Below, piece after piece: positions 62,567 through 64,000 of a stretch of DNA of 64,000 nt. Origin of the DNA: Umezawaea sp036375055 (GTDB taxonomy: Bacteria; Actinomycetota; Actinomycetes; Mycobacteriales; Pseudonocardiaceae); contig NZ_DASUSQ010000065.1 of assembly GCF_036375055.1 (NCBI RefSeq), forward strand, positions 1 through 64,000. The letters are read 5' to 3'. Numbering within the stretch: the stretch's first letter is position 1; each line of letters starts with the position of its first letter. The position numbers were made by a program, and so were the translations under genes. Under the pieces are notes generated by a model. It was given only the letters and a program-made list of their open reading frames with translations. It did not search any database and was not told where the DNA came from.

Positions 62567-64000
62567 CCGAGCCCCCCGCCACCGGTTCGCGGACGACCAG
62601 CCAGTCCCCGATCGCCAGGGCGTCGAGGGTGGAGCGGGCGTAGGTCTCGACGGCTTCGGCGGGTGTGCGCACGATCGGCTGCCCGCGCAGGTTGAACGAG
62701 GTGTTCAGCAGGACCGGGGTGCCGTGGTCGTCGCCGAAGCGCCGGATCAGGGCGTGGAAGCGCGGCGCGGACTCCTGCTCGACGACCTGGACCCTGGCGG
62801 AGCCGTCGACGTGGGTGATCGAGGTCAGCAGCTCGCGGAACGGCTCGCGCACCTGCGTGACGAACAGCATGTGCCGGAAGCGGCTCTCCTGGCCCTCCTC
62901 GATCTCGAAGAACTCGCCCGCCCGCTCCGCGACCACGGCGGGGGCGAAGGGCCGGAACTCCTCGCGCTGCTTGACCACCGCGTTGAGGTGCTCGCGCATG
63001 TTCGGCGCGGTCGGGTCGGCGAGGATGCTGCGGTTGCCCAGCGCTCGCGGGCCGAACTCCATGCGCCCCTGGAACCACGAGACCACGGAACCCGATCCGA
63101 TGAGGACGGACACCTCCTTCAGCAGCGACTCGCCGGGCAGGTGGCGCACCTGGTGGCCGGGACCGAGCGTCCCCAGCGCCGCCTCGACGTCGGCGTCGCC
63201 GAACTCGTCGCCCCAGTAGGGCATCCCCATCGGCAGGGGGTCGGCGGGGACGTGCTCGCGCAGCACGTGCAGGGCCGCGCCGAGCGCGGTCCCGTCGTCG
63301 CCCGCGGCGGGCTGGATGAAGACGTTCTCGAACAGGCCGCTGCGGGAGATCAGGCCGTTGGCGGTGCAGTTGAGCGCGACGCCGCCCGCCAGGCAGAGGT
63401 TCGTCGAGGGCGGGCCGCCCTCGATCCCCTCGCGCAGCACGAACAGCAGGGCTTCCTCGATCGCCCGCTGGAGCACGGAGGCGATGTCCATGTGCCGCTG
63501 GGTGACCGGCGCGTCGGGGTGGCGCGCGGGCCCGAACAGCTCTTCGAGGCGCCGGATCGCGCCGCTGTGCGTCTCGCGCTCCGCGGGCGTGCGGTCGTGG
63601 GCCAGCAGCGGCACCGCCAGGCCGCCGCCCGGTCGCAGGTCGACCAGTTCGACGTCCGGGAAGGCACCGGTGTCGCCGTAGGGCGCGAGCCCCATCACCT
63701 TGTACTCGTCCATGCCGGGCAGGAACCCGAGGTACTGGGTGACGACGCTGTAGAGGATGCCGAGCGAGCTGGCGATCGGGTACGTGCGCAGGGTTTCCAG
63801 CGTGCTGCCGCGTCCGCTGAACAGGGAGGTCGACTCGGCCTCGCCCATGCCGTCGGCCACGAGCACCACCGCGTCGCGGAACCCGCTCAGGTGGTAGCTG
63901 CTCGCGGCGTGCGCGAGGTGGTGCGGGACGCGGACCAGCTTGCGCTCCCAGTCCTGGTCCGGGTAGTGCGCCCGCAGCACGTCGAGCTGGACCTCCTCGC
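62559..64000 (-). CDS. Carbamoyltransferase (NodU/CmcH family), 5' partial
   Basis: The visible 480 residues lack only the N-terminus; the frame is open through base 64000. These enzymes make carbamoyl adenylate from carbamoyl phosphate and ATP and transfer the carbamoyl group to a hydroxyl of a small molecule. Motifs: PHHLAHAASSYHLSGF and VADGMGE (active site), LCLAGGVALNCTANG, PAAGDDGTALGAAL, and the carbamoyltransferase C-domain FGPRALGNRSILADP and LNTSFNLRGQP. Its last bases overlap the NRPS start. The final product of the right locus is therefore probably an O-carbamate. Confidence 0.94.
   Translation of the reverse strand, partial: EEVQLDVLRAHYPDQDWERKLVRVPHHLAHAASSYHLSGFRDAVVLVADGMGEAESTSLFSGRGSTLETLRTYPIASSLGILYSVVTQYLGFLPGMDEYKVMGLAPYGDTGAFPDVELVDLRPGGGLAVPLLAHDRTPAERETHSGAIRRLEELFGPARHPDAPVTQRHMDIASVLQRAIEEALLFVLREGIEGGPPSTNLCLAGGVALNCTANGLISRSGLFENVFIQPAAGDDGTALGAALHVLREHVPADPLPMGMPYWGDEFGDADVEAALGTLGPGHQVRHLPGESLLKEVSVLIGSGSVVSWFQGRMEFGPRALGNRSILADPTAPNMREHLNAVVKQREEFRPFAPAVVAERAGEFFEIEEGQESRFRHMLFVTQVREPFRELLTSITHVDGSARVQVVEQESAPRFHALIRRFGDDHGTPVLLNTSFNLRGQPIVRTPAEAVETYARSTLDALAIGDWLVVREPVAGGSDD

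Overview
The window is very GC-rich DNA with GTG/TTG starts, GTGA/ATGA stop-start overlaps and giant modular synthases. This points to an actinomycete; the gene content suits Pseudonocardiales (Saccharothrix, Actinosynnema or Lentzea type), but the genus is inference. It holds parts of two natural-product loci separated by a stretch of gene debris and stress/resistance genes. No tRNA, rRNA or CRISPR array was recognised.

Left locus (1-16173). The 3' end of a type I PKS gene (DH-KR-ACP, then KS-AT-ACP-TE) runs into a strong terminator. Facing it is a three-gene minus-strand operon: FAD monooxygenase, bicovalent-FAD (BBE-type) oxidase and an unknown protein. Divergent from that is a tightly coupled plus-strand operon: dpgA (type III PKS), dpgC (dioxygenase), a benzoylformate-decarboxylase-like enzyme and an aldehyde dehydrogenase. 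A dpgD-like hydratase lies tail-to-tail with it. No transaminase is present, so the expected end product is 3,5-dihydroxybenzoate rather than dihydroxyphenylglycine. It is a plausible aromatic starter for the PKS, whose loading region lies outside the window.

Middle (16174-31766). First comes a mobile-element graveyard: a truncated MFS gene, broken IS3-, IS5- and Tn3-like transposase remnants and other gene fragments. Then come ordinary accessory genes: a DoxX-like membrane protein, a small secreted protein, nitroreductase/MerR divergent from a DHA2-type MFS pump, an F420-reductase-like Rossmann protein, a double MerR-domain regulator divergent from an erythromycin-esterase-like gene, a G-rich repeat tract, and a WGR-DUF4132 protein with an Ala/Pro repeat linker.

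Right locus (31873 to beyond 64000). This is one minus-strand operon of eleven genes with every gap under about 65 bp. In transcription order: carbamoyltransferase (cut by the window edge), PCP-C-A-PCP NRPS, MbtH, MFS exporter, type II thioesterase, class-II-aaRS-like amino acid:carrier-protein ligase, PLP aminotransferase, P450, a KSQ-initiated three-module PKS protein, a fully reducing PKS module, and a fusion of a thioesterase with an FMN alpha-hydroxyacid oxidase.

The PKS has no terminal TE and is predicted to make a short C8 chain (octa-4,6-dienoyl). Together with the TE-oxidase fusion, P450 and aminotransferase this suggests a polyketide-to-alpha-amino-acid pathway: release, alpha-hydroxylation, oxidation to the 2-keto acid, transamination. 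The resulting amino acid could be charged onto the NRPS by its A domain or by the aaRS-like ligase. This is the most interesting system in the window. It is an inference from gene content and catalytic residues.
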